Positions 1 to 11,554 of a stretch of 62,546 nt of DNA are shown one piece after another (the first letter of the stretch is position 1; each line of letters opens with the position of its first letter). Below the pieces are notes generated by a model. The model was not told where the DNA came from, did not search any database, and saw only the letters and a list, made by a program, of their open reading frames with translations. Made by a program: the position numbers and the translations under genes. This DNA comes from Caryophanales bacterium UBA6768 (GTDB lineage Bacteria; Bacillota; Bacilli; Bacillales_D; Amphibacillaceae): NCBI GenBank assembly GCA_002453315.1, contig DKGO01000166.1:1-62546 (forward strand), in the 5' to 3' direction.

Positions 1-313
1 GCTACGCATCGTCGCCTTGGTAGGCTCTTACCCCACCAACTAGCTAATGCGACGCGGGCCCATCTGTAAGTGACTGCTTATAAAAGCCGCCTTTCATTGC
101 CTCTTCAGGAGAAAAGACACCTCATCCGGTATTAGCTCACGTTTCCGTAAGTTATCCCGGGCTTACAGGCAGGTTGCCCACGTGTTACTCACCCATCCGC
201 CGCTCGTTCCAATAGCTTCACCCCGAAGGGATCGGCTAAATTCCCGCGCTCGACTTGCATGTATTAGGCACGCCGCCAGCGTTCGTCCTGAGCCAAGATC
301 AAACTCTCCATAA
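1..313 (-). rRNA. rrs: 16S ribosomal RNA, 5' end only
   Basis: The minus strand carries the conserved 16S start at about 313 to 285 (GAGAGTTTGATC, then GGCTCAGGACGAACGCTGGC) and continues to the window edge, so only the first 313 or so bases are present. The gene belongs to an rRNA operon reading out of the window. The placement downstream of lysS matches the rRNA operon after lysS in Bacillus subtilis. The exact mature 5' end is estimated. The base after GATC is T, unlike the A or C expected by the common 27F primer. Confidence 0.97.
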
Positions 314-315
314 AA

Positions 316-345
316 GACTAGCTTTTGTAAAACAAAAGCGTAGTC
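316..345 (-). other. Hairpin in the 16S leader
   Basis: An inverted repeat (arms GACTACGCTTTTG and CAAAAGCTAGTC on the minus strand, loop TTTTA, one bulged base) lies immediately before the 16S 5' end. Its position in the leader transcript suggests a folded pre-rRNA element, possibly involved in processing. The function is inferred from position only. Confidence 0.4.
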
Positions 346-543
346 GCATTTGGCCACTAAGGCCATTAATAGATCGTTTCATTTAGCTTCAAATTGAACA
401 GAGTTAAATGCACATTGCCTTTAACTGCTGACTAATTGCTTACCATCATTAGATAGTAAGACTTCTTTAAACATATAATAGTTGTTCTGTTCAGTTTTCA
501 AGGAGCAAATAATAACGCCGCTTCGGAAAACAGCGACTTTATT

Positions 544-573
544 AATATACCACATAAACTGCTAATGTGTCAA
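544..573 (-). promoter_or_regulatory. rRNA operon promoter P2 (sigma-A)
   Basis: On the minus strand a TTGACA -35 box (573-568) is followed by an 18-base spacer and a TATATT -10 box (549-544). It would start transcription near 537, giving a leader of about 220 bases before 16S. It is the downstream of two tandem promoters, the usual arrangement for Bacillus rRNA operons. Confidence 0.75.
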
Positions 574-635
574 TAGATTTATTGGATTTATAAACAAATT
601 TATTGACTGTTTTTAGCATATTAAGACCATGAATT

Positions 636-664
636 AATATACCATAAAAAATAAATTTGTCCAA
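636..664 (-). promoter_or_regulatory. rRNA operon promoter P1 (sigma-A)
   Basis: On the minus strand TTGGAC (664-659) and TATATT (641-636) are separated by 17 bases. It lies 91 bases upstream of P2. The two promoters explain most of the gene-free stretch between 314 and 695. Confidence 0.65.
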
Positions 665-695
665 TAGAAAAGATATCCATTTTTATTCATTTCAA

Positions 696-749
696 AATGA
701 ACACTTGTGGCCTTAAACACAGCAATACATGCTGGCACAAGTGTTCATT
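696..749 (-). terminator. Long-loop inverted repeat after lysS
   Basis: A perfect 14-base inverted repeat (696-709 and 736-749, arm AATGAACACTTGTG) with a 26-base loop sits between the lysS stop and the rRNA promoters. It may end the fol-lysS transcript. The T-rich tract is on the plus-strand side (751-757), so its role as a minus-strand terminator is uncertain. Confidence 0.5.
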
Positions 750-775
750 GGATTTTTTTACTTGAAAAAATAAAT

Positions 776-2263
<1,488 letters not shown>

Positions 2264-2294
2264 TCACTCCATTAACTTATTTTTATACGAAAAT

Positions 2295-2798
2295 TTACTT
2301 TGATTTTTCCCATTTCACAACACCTTTTAATTCCTTATTTGAAATATTATTAATCAAATCTTCAATATGCTTTCCAGAATCAGGCATGACTAAATTTGGA
2401 GCAATATCATATAGAGGAATAAGTACAAAAGCCCGTTTTTGTAATCGGGGATGTGGGATTCTTAATCGATCCAAATCACGATTTTCCTTATTAAATAACA
2501 AAATATCCAAATCAACAGTCCTTGGACCATTTTCAACCGTTCTTTCTCGACCTAATTGTTGCTCAATATCCTGACATACATTTAACAATTCAATACTAGT
2601 TAAACTAGTCATTACTTTGATTACCATGTTTAAAAAATCATCCTGATCATGATAACCTACGGGTGGTGTTTCATAGATGAAAGATTTTTTTACCACCTGA
2701 ATGCTTTCATTTTTCTCTAATAATTCAATTGCATCTAATAAGTATTTCTCTCTATCTTCAACATTAGAACCTAAACCAATATATACCTTATTCATCAC
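2295..2798 (-). CDS. folK: Hydroxymethyl-dihydropterin pyrophosphokinase
   Basis: FolK transfers pyrophosphate from ATP to 6-hydroxymethyl-7,8-dihydropterin, the step before FolP in folate synthesis. The 167-residue protein starts with the family pattern YIGLGSNVEDRE and carries the central signature GPRTVDLDILLF, which holds the Mg-binding aspartates. Its start overlaps the folB stop by 4 bases, indicating translational coupling. The preceding GGGAGAGAAAG on the minus strand provides the ribosome-binding site. Confidence 0.96.
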   Translation of the reverse strand: MMNKVYIGLGSNVEDREKYLLDAIELLEKNESIQVVKKSFIYETPPVGYHDQDDFLNMVIKVMTSLTSIELLNVCQDIEQQLGRERTVENGPRTVDLDILLFNKENRDLDRLRIPHPRLQKRAFVLIPLYDIAPNLVMPDSGKHIEDLINNISNKELKGVVKWEKSK

Positions 2799-3163
2799 TT
2801 TCTCTCCCTATAAATTTGTACGGATACAGCTTCATAATGGCCGTTTATTGGCGGATTGGGTTTTACTACTTCTACCTGACATGCTTCAATTTTCTGAAAA
2901 CTGTCTAGTAAAGTCGTTGCGATATCTTCAGCAAGGGCTTCGATAAGATTCTTTGATTCACCCTCAACAATATTAGCAACCTTTTGAAAAACGTCACTAT
3001 AATCAATTGAAGCCCCCATGTCATCTGTTATACCTGCTTTTTTTAAGGAGGCAAAAATATCTACATTGACAATAAAATGTTGGCCTAATTTTTTCTCTTC
3101 AGCAAATAAACCGTGATATCCATAAAATTGCATCTGTTTTAATGATATTTGATCACGCTTCAT
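2795..3163 (-). CDS. folB: Dihydroneopterin aldolase
   Basis: FolB cleaves 7,8-dihydroneopterin to 6-hydroxymethyl-dihydropterin and glycolaldehyde. The 122-residue protein shows the family features FYGYHGLFAEEKKLGQ near the N-terminus (with the substrate-binding glutamate), SIDYSDVF, and the late VEVVKPNPPI stretch with the catalytic lysine. It overlaps folP and folK by 4 bases each, so the three folate genes form a coupled operon. Confidence 0.95.
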   Translation of the reverse strand: MKRDQISLKQMQFYGYHGLFAEEKKLGQHFIVNVDIFASLKKAGITDDMGASIDYSDVFQKVANIVEGESKNLIEALAEDIATTLLDSFQKIEACQVEVVKPNPPINGHYEAVSVQIYRERK

Positions 3164-3990
3164 TTTGCATCAACCCCTTTAAGCAACATGGCATCCATCA
3201 TTTTAGTTAATTCCAATGTCTTTTCCACATCGTGTACTCGGACGATGTTAACCCCTTTAGCGATACCTAAGCAGGTCGTTGCTCCCGTCGCATTATCCCG
3301 TTTTTCGGCAGGGATATTTAGCACCTTGTTTATAAAAGATTTACGTGAAGCACCAAGTAAAAATGGATAGTCTAATTGCCCAATAATGTCATCAAGGTGA
3401 TTCATTACGTGAAAATTATGGTCTAACGTTTTACCAAAACCAATTCCGGGATCTAAAATAATTTGGGAATCATTAATACCAGCTTTTTTTACAATGGCTA
3501 AACTTTCATGTAAATCCGAAATAATTTCCCCAATCAGATCATGATATCGTTTATCATCTCGATTATGCATTAATATGATTGGCACTTGATATGCCTTAGC
3601 AATGTTTGCCATCCTAAGGTCTTTTCTTGCACCCCAAATATCATTAATCATATGTGCTCCAGCTTGTAAAGCCGCCTCGGCGGTTTCTGCTTTATACGTA
3701 TCAATTGAAATTGGAATGTTTACATGGTCTTTCACTGCACGTATTATCGGAAGTACTCTTTCTATTTCCTCTGCCACAGAAATAGGAAGATGATCTGGAC
3801 GCGTGGATTCTCCACCAATATCAATAATATCTGCACCAGCATTTTCCAGTTGAATTGCTTGATTGACTGCTTTTTCTATCGTATTAAACTGACCACCGTC
3901 TGAAAAAGAGTCTGGAGTGACATTTAAAATCCCCATTATATATGTTTTTTCTTCCCAAATAAAATGACTATTACCTATTTTCAATCCCAT
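3160..3990 (-). CDS. folP: Dihydropteroate synthase
   Basis: FolP joins p-aminobenzoate to hydroxymethyl-dihydropterin pyrophosphate; it is the sulfonamide target. The pterin-binding TIM barrel is clear: MGILNVTPDSFSDGG, DIGGESTRP, and LDPGIGFGKT. An in-frame ATG lies at 4020 without a ribosome-binding site. The ATG at 3990 has AAGGA nine bases upstream and gives 276 residues, nearer the usual length, so I chose it. The pabB-pabA-pabC genes that precede folP in B. subtilis are absent here; they may lie elsewhere or be lost. Confidence 0.94.
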   Translation of the reverse strand: MGLKIGNSHFIWEEKTYIMGILNVTPDSFSDGGQFNTIEKAVNQAIQLENAGADIIDIGGESTRPDHLPISVAEEIERVLPIIRAVKDHVNIPISIDTYKAETAEAALQAGAHMINDIWGARKDLRMANIAKAYQVPIILMHNRDDKRYHDLIGEIISDLHESLAIVKKAGINDSQIILDPGIGFGKTLDHNFHVMNHLDDIIGQLDYPFLLGASRKSFINKVLNIPAEKRDNATGATTCLGIAKGVNIVRVHDVEKTLELTKMMDAMLLKGVDAK

Positions 3991-4157
3991 CAACCACAGT
4001 CCTTCATCCATCATTACCATCTATTAAAAGCTATAACCATTTTACTAACAATATCATAACACAAAGTAACACATTGTATAAAAAATATACTTCTTAAAAA
4101 TACCCCCATAAACTAAAATTGCTTATTTGTTCAATATTTCATTAAGTATTTTAACAA

Positions 4158-4187
4158 TAAAAAAAGAGATGTAACATCTACATCCCT
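4158..4187 (-). terminator. Terminator after cysK
   Basis: On the minus strand a GATGTA/TACATC stem with a five-base loop is followed by TCTTTTTTT. It separates cysK from the folate operon. The folate operon therefore needs its own promoter in 4021-4157. Confidence 0.7.
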
Positions 4188-4229
4188 CATCCCTTTATAG
4201 TCAACCTATATTAATATTTCTAATTTATA

Positions 4230-5153
4230 CTATTCATCAAACTGAAACAATGCTGTTGACAAATACCTTTCACCACTATCCGGCAAAATCGCTAATACCT
4301 TTTTACCTTTTCCAAGCTTTTTCGCCACTTTAACTGCTGCAGCAATCGCCGCGCCCGATGAAATACCTACTAATAACCCTTCTTTACTAGCAGATTTTCT
4401 AGCAGTATCAAATGCATCTTCATTTGTTATTTGAATCACTTCATCGTATAAATCCGTATCAAGTACTTTCGGAACGAAACCAGCACCAATGCCTTGAATT
4501 TTATGAGGCCCCGGTGAGCCACCTGATAAAACTGGTGAATCAACGGGTTCTACAGCATATAATAACACATCTGAATCGCTTTCTTTTAGCACTCGACCTG
4601 CCCCAGTTAAGGTACCTCCAGTTCCTATTCCTGAAATAAAGGCATCAACCCCATTAGGCATTTGTTCCAAAATTTCTTTACCGGTTGTTAGTGCGTGGAC
4701 TTCCGGATTTGCTTCATTTTCAAATTGTTGTGGCATAAAATAGCCGTTAGCCTCTTTCAGTTCGGTTGCTTTTGCAATAGCACCTTTCATCCCGTCGGCA
4801 CCGGGCGTTAAATATAGTTCGGCACCATATGCCCTTAACATATTACGTCTCTCTACACTCATTGTATCAGGCATGACAACAACTAATTTATACCCTTTTG
4901 CTGCAGCAACTAAAGCCAAACCAATCCCAGTATTCCCACTAGTTGGTTCAATAATCGTATCACCAGGTTTTATTAAACCATCTTTCTCGGCTTTTTCAAC
5001 CATCGATAATGCAATACGATCCTTCACTGAACTACCCGGATTAAATGATTCTAGCTTCACATAAACTTCTGCACTATCTTTATCAATCAGCTGATTTAAC
5101 TTAACAATTGGTGTTTTCCCAATTAACTTCGTTATATTATCAACTACTTCCAT
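4230..5153 (-). CDS. cysK: Cysteine synthase A (O-acetylserine sulfhydrylase)
   Basis: This PLP enzyme makes cysteine from O-acetylserine and sulfide. The 307-residue protein has the PLP lysine motif NPGSSVKDR, the substrate loop [10 protein letters not shown], the phosphate loop [10 protein letters not shown], and the C-terminal [15 protein letters not shown] nine bases further upstream overlaps the ribosome-binding site, so ATG 5153, with TTGGAG eight bases before it, is the better start. It is a single-gene unit with its own promoter and terminator. Confidence 0.96.
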   Translation of the reverse strand: MEVVDNITKLIGKTPIVKLNQLIDKDSAEVYVKLESFNPGSSVKDRIALSMVEKAEKDGLIKPGDTIIEPTSGNTGIGLALVAAAKGYKLVVVMPDTMSVERRNMLRAYGAELYLTPGADGMKGAIAKATELKEANGYFMPQQFENEANPEVHALTTGKEILEQMPNGVDAFISGIGTGGTLTGAGRVLKESDSDVLLYAVEPVDSPVLSGGSPGPHKIQGIGAGFVPKVLDTDLYDEVIQITNEDAFDTARKSASKEGLLVGISSGAAIAAAVKVAKKLGKGKKVLAILPDSGERYLSTALFQFDE

Positions 5154-5197
5154 TAAAAACACTCCAATTCATACTATTTTTATATGATTTATATACT

Positions 5198-5226
5198 ATG
5201 ATAATATTGAATTAATTTTTTGTCAA
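5198..5226 (-). promoter_or_regulatory. cysK promoter (sigma-A)
   Basis: On the minus strand TTGACA (5226-5221) and TATCAT (5203-5198) are 17 bases apart. They lie about 45 bases upstream of the cysK start. Confidence 0.65.
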
Positions 5227-5291
5227 CATAAATTTCTTCAATTGCCACTATTATTACCAAAATCATGCGCCCAAAAACAACTTTTCAGTAA

Positions 5292-5332
5292 ATAAAAAAG
5301 CCTTGCCACTTCTAATAGACGGTAACAACGCT
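5292..5332 (-). terminator. Terminator after hslO
   Basis: On the minus strand an imperfect stem (AGCGTTGTTAC with GTGGCAAGGCT, including G-T pairs and one mismatch) is followed by TTTTTATT. It ends the coaX-hslO transcript. Confidence 0.6.
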
Positions 5333-5372
5333 TTTATAGGTAAATCATATTTGATAAAGCCCAAAAATTCAT

Positions 5373-6239
5373 TTACAACAAATTCTGTAACTGTTCCTCA
5401 GTTATATGATAGACATTATTACAAAAATGACATGTCGTTTCTGCCCCATGGTCTTGTTCAATCATATTGCGAATTTCTTCTTCCCCCAGTCCTTTAATGG
5501 CATTTAATATCCGTTCCTTGGAACATTTACATTGAAAGAAAACTTTTTGTTCCTCTAAAATAGTAACCTTTTCCCCTTTAAATAATTCATGTAAAATTTC
5601 CCTTGCATTTTTCCCTTTATGAATCAGTGTTGAGATGGTTGGTAGTTTCTTAAGGGATTGTTCTATATTCGAAATAATCTCATCAGTTGCTCCGGGTAAT
5701 AATTGAATGATAAAGCCCCCCGCGGCTAAAATAGAATGATCTGGATTTACCAATACCCCTGCACCAACAGCTGAAGGTGTTTGTTCTGAGTTAGCAAAAT
5801 AATAGGTAAAATCATCGCCAATTTCTCCGGAAACAATGGGTACCTGTCCAGTAAAATAGTCTTTTAATCCAAGATCCTTTACGACACTTACTGTTCCAAC
5901 CGTACCAACGGCCCCTTTCACATCTAACTTCCCTTGCTCATTTAAGGGAATATCAACATGGGGGTTTAAAATGTACCCTCGTGTTTCCCCTTTTGCATTA
6001 CTATCACAAATAATTGCCCCAATTGGACCGTTACCCTCGATTTTCGTAGTAATTGTATCATTACCTTTTAACATCGCACCCATTAATCCCGTGATTGTTA
6101 ATGATCTACCTAGAGCTGCAGAGGCCGTCGCCCATGAGTCTTGTCTGACCCTAGCCTCCTCAACCATTTCTGTCGTCGTAGCAACATAGGCACGAACCAT
6201 TCCTTCAAATACTGTTGCTTTTACTAAATTATCTTTCAT
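5373..6239 (-). CDS. hslO: Redox-regulated chaperone Hsp33
   Basis: Hsp33 is a cytoplasmic holdase activated when oxidation releases zinc and forms disulfides. The 288-residue protein has the C-terminal zinc site with all four cysteines (CKC near residue 237, then CHFC near 270), plus the N-terminal core with GNGPIGAI. It starts 2 bases after the coaX stop with AAAGG as ribosome-binding site, so the two genes are co-transcribed, as in Bacillus. Confidence 0.95.
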   Translation of the reverse strand: MKDNLVKATVFEGMVRAYVATTTEMVEEARVRQDSWATASAALGRSLTITGLMGAMLKGNDTITTKIEGNGPIGAIICDSNAKGETRGYILNPHVDIPLNEQGKLDVKGAVGTVGTVSVVKDLGLKDYFTGQVPIVSGEIGDDFTYYFANSEQTPSAVGAGVLVNPDHSILAAGGFIIQLLPGATDEIISNIEQSLKKLPTISTLIHKGKNAREILHELFKGEKVTILEEQKVFFQCKCSKERILNAIKGLGEEEIRNMIEQDHGAETTCHFCNNVYHITEEQLQNLL

Positions 6240-6241
6240 AT

Positions 6242-7030
6242 TTACAGACCTTTCTTTTTACTTGCCATATTCTTTTGATAAATGGTGTATAACCCTTTTA
6301 AGGTTAAATGTGGTTCAACATGTTGAATCATTTCCGAATCCCGAGCAATTAGTGATGCAAGACCACCTGTTGCAATTACTGTCGAAGCCTCTCCCATTTG
6401 TTGCTTCATTCGCTTCACAATACCGTCAACCTGACTGACGTATCCATAATATACACCTGATTGCATTCCCTCAACTGTTGTTCGGCCAATAATATTTGTT
6501 GGTTTTGCAATTTCTATTTTAGGTAATTTCGAGGCATGATGATAAAGGGCATCCATCGAAATTTTAATCCCTGGGGCAATGATCCCCCCATAATATGCTT
6601 CTTGTTCATCAATATAACAAAATGTCGTCGCTGTGCCAAAGTCTATGATGATAAAAGGAGCACGATAAAGTTCAATTGCACCCACTGCATTTACGATCCG
6701 ATCAGCACCAATTTCATTAGGATAAGGATAATTCATATTTAAAAATGATCGGACATCTTTGCTACCAATAATTAACGGCATAATATTGAAATAAATCGAA
6801 CACATTTTTTCAAGTGCCCTCATAATAGGAGGTACAACGGATGAAATGATAATACCAGTAATATCTCCAAATTTTAGTCCTTTATGATCGAACAACGACT
6901 TAATTAACATACCAAATTCGTCCTCTGTTTTAAATCGGTCCGTTTTAATCCGCCACTCATATTGAAGTTGATTTTCCCGAAAAACCCCTAACACAGTATT
7001 TGTATTGCCGATGTCAAGTACAAAGATCAA
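6242..7030 (-). CDS. coaX: Type III pantothenate kinase
   Basis: CoaX phosphorylates pantothenate, the first step of coenzyme A synthesis, and is not feedback-inhibited by CoA. The 262-residue protein opens with the ASKHA phosphate-binding motif [12 protein letters not shown]. It has the substrate motif [21 protein letters not shown], and the late ATGGLA adenosine motif. The start codon is TTG, with GGAGGAG six bases upstream. It leads the coaX-hslO pair. Confidence 0.95.
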   Translation of the reverse strand: MIFVLDIGNTNTVLGVFRENQLQYEWRIKTDRFKTEDEFGMLIKSLFDHKGLKFGDITGIIISSVVPPIMRALEKMCSIYFNIMPLIIGSKDVRSFLNMNYPYPNEIGADRIVNAVGAIELYRAPFIIIDFGTATTFCYIDEQEAYYGGIIAPGIKISMDALYHHASKLPKIEIAKPTNIIGRTTVEGMQSGVYYGYVSQVDGIVKRMKQQMGEASTVIATGGLASLIARDSEMIQHVEPHLTLKGLYTIYQKNMASKKKGL

Positions 7031-7072
7031 TATTAACTCCTCCGTAAATTCAATCTATGCTTGTCCAGTATT

Positions 7073-7114
7073 AAAGAAAATCAGCCTCCCCATAATGGGT
7101 ATGAAAGGCTGATT
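7073..7114 (-). terminator. Terminator after ftsH
   Basis: A 9-base stem (AATCAGCCT and AGGCTGATT, 7079-7087 and 7106-7114) is followed on the minus strand by TTTTCTTT. It ends ftsH before coaX. Confidence 0.75.
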
Positions 7115-7125
7115 GTGTCAATACT

Positions 7126-9219
7126 TTACTCTTTGTTTTCATCTGAACTATCTTTTTGATCTGAACTACTAGTCACATCATTTGTTTGAGACCCATTGTT
7201 TGAATCGGCAACTTCATCCTCAGACATTTTTTCCTTTATGTCATCATAGCTTGATGCTGCATCATTTTTATCATCTTGACCTTTAATTGTTACCTTTACA
7301 TCTGATGACACTTGATCAGTAGACAATCCATCTTCAACTTTTTCTTTATCGGAGGATTCTTCGTCTTCATGAACAACTGCTTTTTCCGGCATCTTACCAG
7401 TCTCAAACAATGACTTAATTTGCTCTGCATCGAGTGTCTCTACTTCGAGCAATTTCTCAGCTATTAATTCTAATTTATCACGGTTTTCCGTTAAAATTTC
7501 TCGTGCTCTTTCATAAGAAATATTTACAAAATTTTGCGTTTCAACATCAATTTCGTGAGCAATAGCATCACTGTAATTTTTCTCATTGTGAAGGTCTCTA
7601 CCTAAAAACACTTCATCACTACCTGATCCATTAAATTGTGTTGGACCAATTTTTTCACTCATACCGTATTCTGTAATCATTTTGTTGGCAATAGCAGTAG
7701 CACGTTGGAAGTCATTTGAGGCTCCTGTACTCACATGTTCCTTACCAAAAATAATTTCTTCTGCTACACGTCCTCCTAATAGACCAGTAATTCTATCAAA
7801 TAACTCAGGTCTCGTAACGATATATCGGTCTTCCTTCGGAAGCATGACCGCATATCCACCCGCTTGCCCACGGGGAACAATCGTTACTTTATGCACTGTG
7901 TCAGCATCATCTAACACCATTCCAATTACTGTATGACCACTTTCATGATAAGCAACAATTTTTCTTTCTTTTTCAGAAATGACCCGGCTTTTTTTCGCAG
8001 GACCTGCAATAACACGATCAATCGCTTCATCGATTTCTTCCATTGTAATACGCTTTTTATTATGTCTTGCAGTCACTAATGCCGCTTCATTAAGTAAGTT
8101 TTCTAAATCAGCACCTGAAAATCCAGGGGTCCGCATAGCAATTACCTTCAAATCAACATCTTCTGCTAATGGTTTATTACGTGCATGAACACCTAAAACA
8201 GCTTCTCTACCTTTCACATCTGGTCTATTCACAGGAATTTGTCTGTCAAAACGACCAGGACGTAATAATGCAGGATCTAAAATATCTGGGCGGTTTGTCG
8301 CAGCAATCATAATGATACCTTCATTGCCATCAAATCCATCCATTTCAACTAACAATTGATTCAACGTTTGCTCTCGCTCATCATGTCCACCACCGAGCCC
8401 AGCGCCACGTTGTCTACCAACTGCATCAATCTCATCGATGAAAATAATACATGGTGCATTTTTCTTCGCATTTTCGAATAAATCACGAACTCTTGAAGCA
8501 CCCACCCCAACAAACATTTCAACAAAATCTGACCCACTGATTGAAAAGAACGGAGTCCCCGCTTCACCGGCTACAGCCCTAGCGAGTAATGTTTTACCAG
8601 TCCCTGGTGGACCAACTAATAAAACCCCTTTCGGAATTCTTGCACCAACTTTTGTAAATTTCCGTGGATCCTTCAAAAATTCTACTACTTCTACGAGCTC
8701 TTGCTTTTCTTCATCAGCACCAGCCACATCAGTAAAACGAACTTTTGCCTTTTCTTCATTATAGAGCTTCGCCTTACTTTTCCCGAAGTTCATGACACGG
8801 CCACCGCCGCCACCGCCTTGAGCTCTCGTAAAGATAAAAAAGAAAATTAATCCTATAAGAAGAAAAGGTATCATCATCGTCAGGAAATTCAGAAATGCAC
8901 TTGGTTGCTCTTCCTGTTTCATTTCCATAATACTTTGTTCGCGAGCTATGTTAGTTATCGTTGCCACTATTTCAGTATTATCAGGTACTTGAGCCACAAA
9001 TTCTTTACCGCCTTGTGCCAATTCACCTGTTATTCGCATAATTTTATTTTTTGGTTCCATTGTCATTTCTTTAATGTCACCATTTTCTAGTACTTGTAAA
9101 AATTCATTAACACTAAGTTCTTCAGATTGCTCGCCTTGTCCTTTAAACAGACCGAAAACAAAAATAAGTACGAGGAAAATTAGTGCATAAAAAAGTACAT
9201 TTCGGAATAACCGATCCAT
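7126..9219 (-). CDS. ftsH: ATP-dependent zinc metalloprotease FtsH
   Basis: FtsH is a membrane-anchored AAA+ protease that degrades membrane and regulatory proteins. From the start at 9219 (GGAGGAGG nearby) it has 697 residues. Two membrane segments (about 5-27 and 110-131) flank an extracytoplasmic domain. Walker A GPPGTGKT lies at 203-210, Walker B with IFIDEID follows, the SRH region ends at RPGRFDR, and the zinc-protease motif HESGH is at 425-429. The C-terminal tail of about 70 residues is strongly acidic and Ser/Asp rich, making it longer than B. subtilis FtsH (about 637). An upstream in-frame ATG at 9264 lacks a ribosome-binding site. Confidence 0.97.
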   Translation of the reverse strand: MDRLFRNVLFYALIFLVLIFVFGLFKGQGEQSEELSVNEFLQVLENGDIKEMTMEPKNKIMRITGELAQGGKEFVAQVPDNTEIVATITNIAREQSIMEMKQEEQPSAFLNFLTMMIPFLLIGLIFFFIFTRAQGGGGGGRVMNFGKSKAKLYNEEKAKVRFTDVAGADEEKQELVEVVEFLKDPRKFTKVGARIPKGVLLVGPPGTGKTLLARAVAGEAGTPFFSISGSDFVEMFVGVGASRVRDLFENAKKNAPCIIFIDEIDAVGRQRGAGLGGGHDEREQTLNQLLVEMDGFDGNEGIIMIAATNRPDILDPALLRPGRFDRQIPVNRPDVKGREAVLGVHARNKPLAEDVDLKVIAMRTPGFSGADLENLLNEAALVTARHNKKRITMEEIDEAIDRVIAGPAKKSRVISEKERKIVAYHESGHTVIGMVLDDADTVHKVTIVPRGQAGGYAVMLPKEDRYIVTRPELFDRITGLLGGRVAEEIIFGKEHVSTGASNDFQRATAIANKMITEYGMSEKIGPTQFNGSGSDEVFLGRDLHNEKNYSDAIAHEIDVETQNFVNISYERAREILTENRDKLELIAEKLLEVETLDAEQIKSLFETGKMPEKAVVHEDEESSDKEKVEDGLSTDQVSSDVKVTIKGQDDKNDAASSYDDIKEKMSEDEVADSNNGSQTNDVTSSSDQKDSSDENKE

Positions 9220-9365
9220 TAATAAACCTCCTCCAAGCAGGAAAACTATAATACATCGTATCATAATTAGGAATGATTACAATTTATTTACTCACATTAA
9301 TATATGATAACCTATTTTAACAAAAAAACATACTAATATAAAGAAAACATCTTTACCCATTTACA

Positions 9366-9391
9366 TGAAAAAATGGGGAAATTCCATCCCC
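9366..9391 (-). terminator. Terminator after hpt
   Basis: On the minus strand GGGGA/TCCCC with a seven-base loop is followed by ATTTTTTC. It ends the tilS-hpt unit. The remaining bases before ftsH must contain the ftsH promoter, which I could not assign with confidence. Confidence 0.6.
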
Positions 9392-9457
9392 TTATCATTA
9401 CTATGTAATTCATTTAGAAATAAAACAATAATGTTATTTGCTCTTTTAACTAACATT

Positions 9458-9997
9458 TTATAACTCATATACTTCTGGTTTTAAAACACCTATATATGGC
9501 AGGTTACGATATTTCTCATTATAATCTAACCCATAGCCGACAACAAACTCATTTGGTACTTGAAAACCAACAATATCTGCTTTAATACTTGCAGTTCTTC
9601 CTTCAGGTTTATCCAACAAAGTAACAATTTTAACTGTTGCCGCCTTACGATATTTAAATAAATCAACTAAATAACTCAGCGTCAAGCCACTATCAATAAT
9701 ATCTTCTACAATTAATACATGGCGACCTTCCACTTTAGCATCTAAATCTTTTACAATTTTAACCTCGCCAGATGAGCGGGTACCACTACCATAGCTTGAT
9801 ACGTCCATAAAATCCATTTCAACAAAAATATCCATTTTACGGGATAAATCCGCCATGAATGGAGTTGCCCCTTTTAAAACACCGATTAAAAGGGGGTTCA
9901 AACCGGCATATTCAGCCGCTAATTGTTTCCCCAATTCATCACATTTTGCAGCAATTTCATCTGTAGTGATAATAATTCTTTCTATGTCGTTATGCAT
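9458..9997 (-). CDS. hpt: Hypoxanthine phosphoribosyltransferase
   Basis: This enzyme salvages hypoxanthine and guanine to IMP and GMP using PRPP. The 179-residue protein has the PRPP-binding signature [14 protein letters not shown] with its acidic pair, and [17 protein letters not shown] upstream. The ATG at 9997, preceded by GAGAGGGG, is the true start; a longer frame extends to 10060 inside tilS. It overlaps the tilS 3' end by 8 bases. The tilS-hpt-ftsH order is conserved across Bacilli. Confidence 0.95.
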   Translation of the reverse strand: MHNDIERIIITTDEIAAKCDELGKQLAAEYAGLNPLLIGVLKGATPFMADLSRKMDIFVEMDFMDVSSYGSGTRSSGEVKIVKDLDAKVEGRHVLIVEDIIDSGLTLSYLVDLFKYRKAATVKIVTLLDKPEGRTASIKADIVGFQVPNEFVVGYGLDYNEKYRNLPYIGVLKPEVYEL

Positions 9998-11405
9998 TTG
10001 GTTCCCCTCTCGTTTTCGCTTGATGTATATAAGTGAATAATAAATATGAACGTTTCTCACTCGTTTTAAAGGGTGTATCTATTTTTCTCATTCCGATTAG
10101 CCATAAAATTTCATTTTGATAATCTGTTAATACATATGTCTGCTCACGTTGGTGACGTGGAATCTTTTCATCTATCAATATATCCTTTAGTTTTTTTGTA
10201 CCATGAAGCCCTTTATAACTCATCCGATCCCCTATTTCGCGTTGTCGAATAATAAAAGGAAAAACCACTTCATCGGTTGCATAAACGAATGAGTTATTTG
10301 CGCTTGCTGGAAATTCTTCTACAATAGACACTTCTAATTGATCCCCATTGGGCAATAAGACAGTTGTAGGTATTTGATTTATCTCTTGACGAAAATGGGC
10401 TGTTTTTTTATGGTGGTAAAAATAAAAATGTATTTGATCATAAGATTTTTCCAACATTAAATTTCGGGGAAAATAGACACGTTTATTATGTTGACTTTCA
10501 AGCATGATTAGAAACGACTCTTCATGTTTGTATGAAAGCGATTTTGGCAAATTAGTTTGGTATAGATAGTCTAATGTTAGACGAAACACACGTCTTTGTA
10601 AAGGTTTTTCATAAATTATTAACTTGACAATATCAATATATACCCGATTTAATGGCTCATCAATAGTCACCACTTTATCAAAGACATTTTTAGCTAAAAT
10701 GTTAAGGTATTGTTCATCTTCTATTAATGTCTCATTTAAATACTGTCCTGTTAAATGTAACAAGTTATTTCTTTCCTTCAACAATGGTATCACATTTTTT
10801 CGAATATTATTCCGAGTATACGAAGTATCTTCATTTGATGCATCTATCCGAGGATGCAAATGATGTCGTGAACAATAATCATAAATGTCAACCTTTGAGA
10901 CGGATAAAAGTGGCCGAATAATCGTCCCACGACCAAAAGGGCGCTGGAAGGGAATTCCTAATAGACTAGATGAGTTTGCTGCCCTAGCAACATTCATCAC
11001 CAACGTTTCCACTTGATCATCGCCATGATGACCGAGTACTAAATAATCGGCTTTAATCGCTTCCATTGTTTCCTCATAAGCCTCATATCTTAATTCACGT
11101 GCAGCAACCTGAATGCTCTTTTTGTTACTTTTAGCATAGGTACCCACATCCACTTGTACTGAAGTGATCGGTATGTCCCAATCCTTACATATTTCCTTAA
11201 CGTACATCACATCGTCTTTAGATTCTTCTCTTAATTGATGATCAACCACAATTGCTGCTACATTTAAATGATCAAACTTGGCAAAATTGGAGAATAGATG
11301 TAACAATGCGAGGGAATCTGGACCACCTGAAACACCCACCAAAAATGTTTGCCCTGTAAATTGAATATGATGTTTGCTTAAAAATTGTGCAATCGTACCC
11401 TCCAT
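9990..11405 (-). CDS. tilS: tRNA(Ile)-lysidine synthase
   Basis: TilS adds lysine to cytidine-34 of the tRNA-Ile that reads AUA, converting its decoding from Met to Ile; it is essential. The 471-residue protein has the PP-loop ATP motif [11 protein letters not shown] near residue 27, then [12 protein letters not shown], followed by the C-terminal TilS domains. ATG 11405 follows AAGGGAAGG at five bases and was chosen over ATG 11423. Confidence 0.95.
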   Translation of the reverse strand: MEGTIAQFLSKHHIQFTGQTFLVGVSGGPDSLALLHLFSNFAKFDHLNVAAIVVDHQLREESKDDVMYVKEICKDWDIPITSVQVDVGTYAKSNKKSIQVAARELRYEAYEETMEAIKADYLVLGHHGDDQVETLVMNVARAANSSSLLGIPFQRPFGRGTIIRPLLSVSKVDIYDYCSRHHLHPRIDASNEDTSYTRNNIRKNVIPLLKERNNLLHLTGQYLNETLIEDEQYLNILAKNVFDKVVTIDEPLNRVYIDIVKLIIYEKPLQRRVFRLTLDYLYQTNLPKSLSYKHEESFLIMLESQHNKRVYFPRNLMLEKSYDQIHFYFYHHKKTAHFRQEINQIPTTVLLPNGDQLEVSIVEEFPASANNSFVYATDEVVFPFIIRQREIGDRMSYKGLHGTKKLKDILIDEKIPRHQREQTYVLTDYQNEILWLIGMRKIDTPFKTSEKRSYLLFTYIHQAKTRGEPNA

Positions 11406-11554
11406 GAAAACCTTCCCTTTCATATGTTACAAACAAGTTGATGATTATTTATACATTATACATTGTTACGATAGACCATCCTATTAAATCGCTTATTGGA
11501 AAATTCGATGACACACCACCAACGTGAACATTAGTGGAAACCGAAATGAACATG

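Noticed and set aside
163..366. 67-codon minus-strand frame over the 16S start
   Set aside because: It lies inside and before the 16S rRNA gene and its leader; it is a chance frame.
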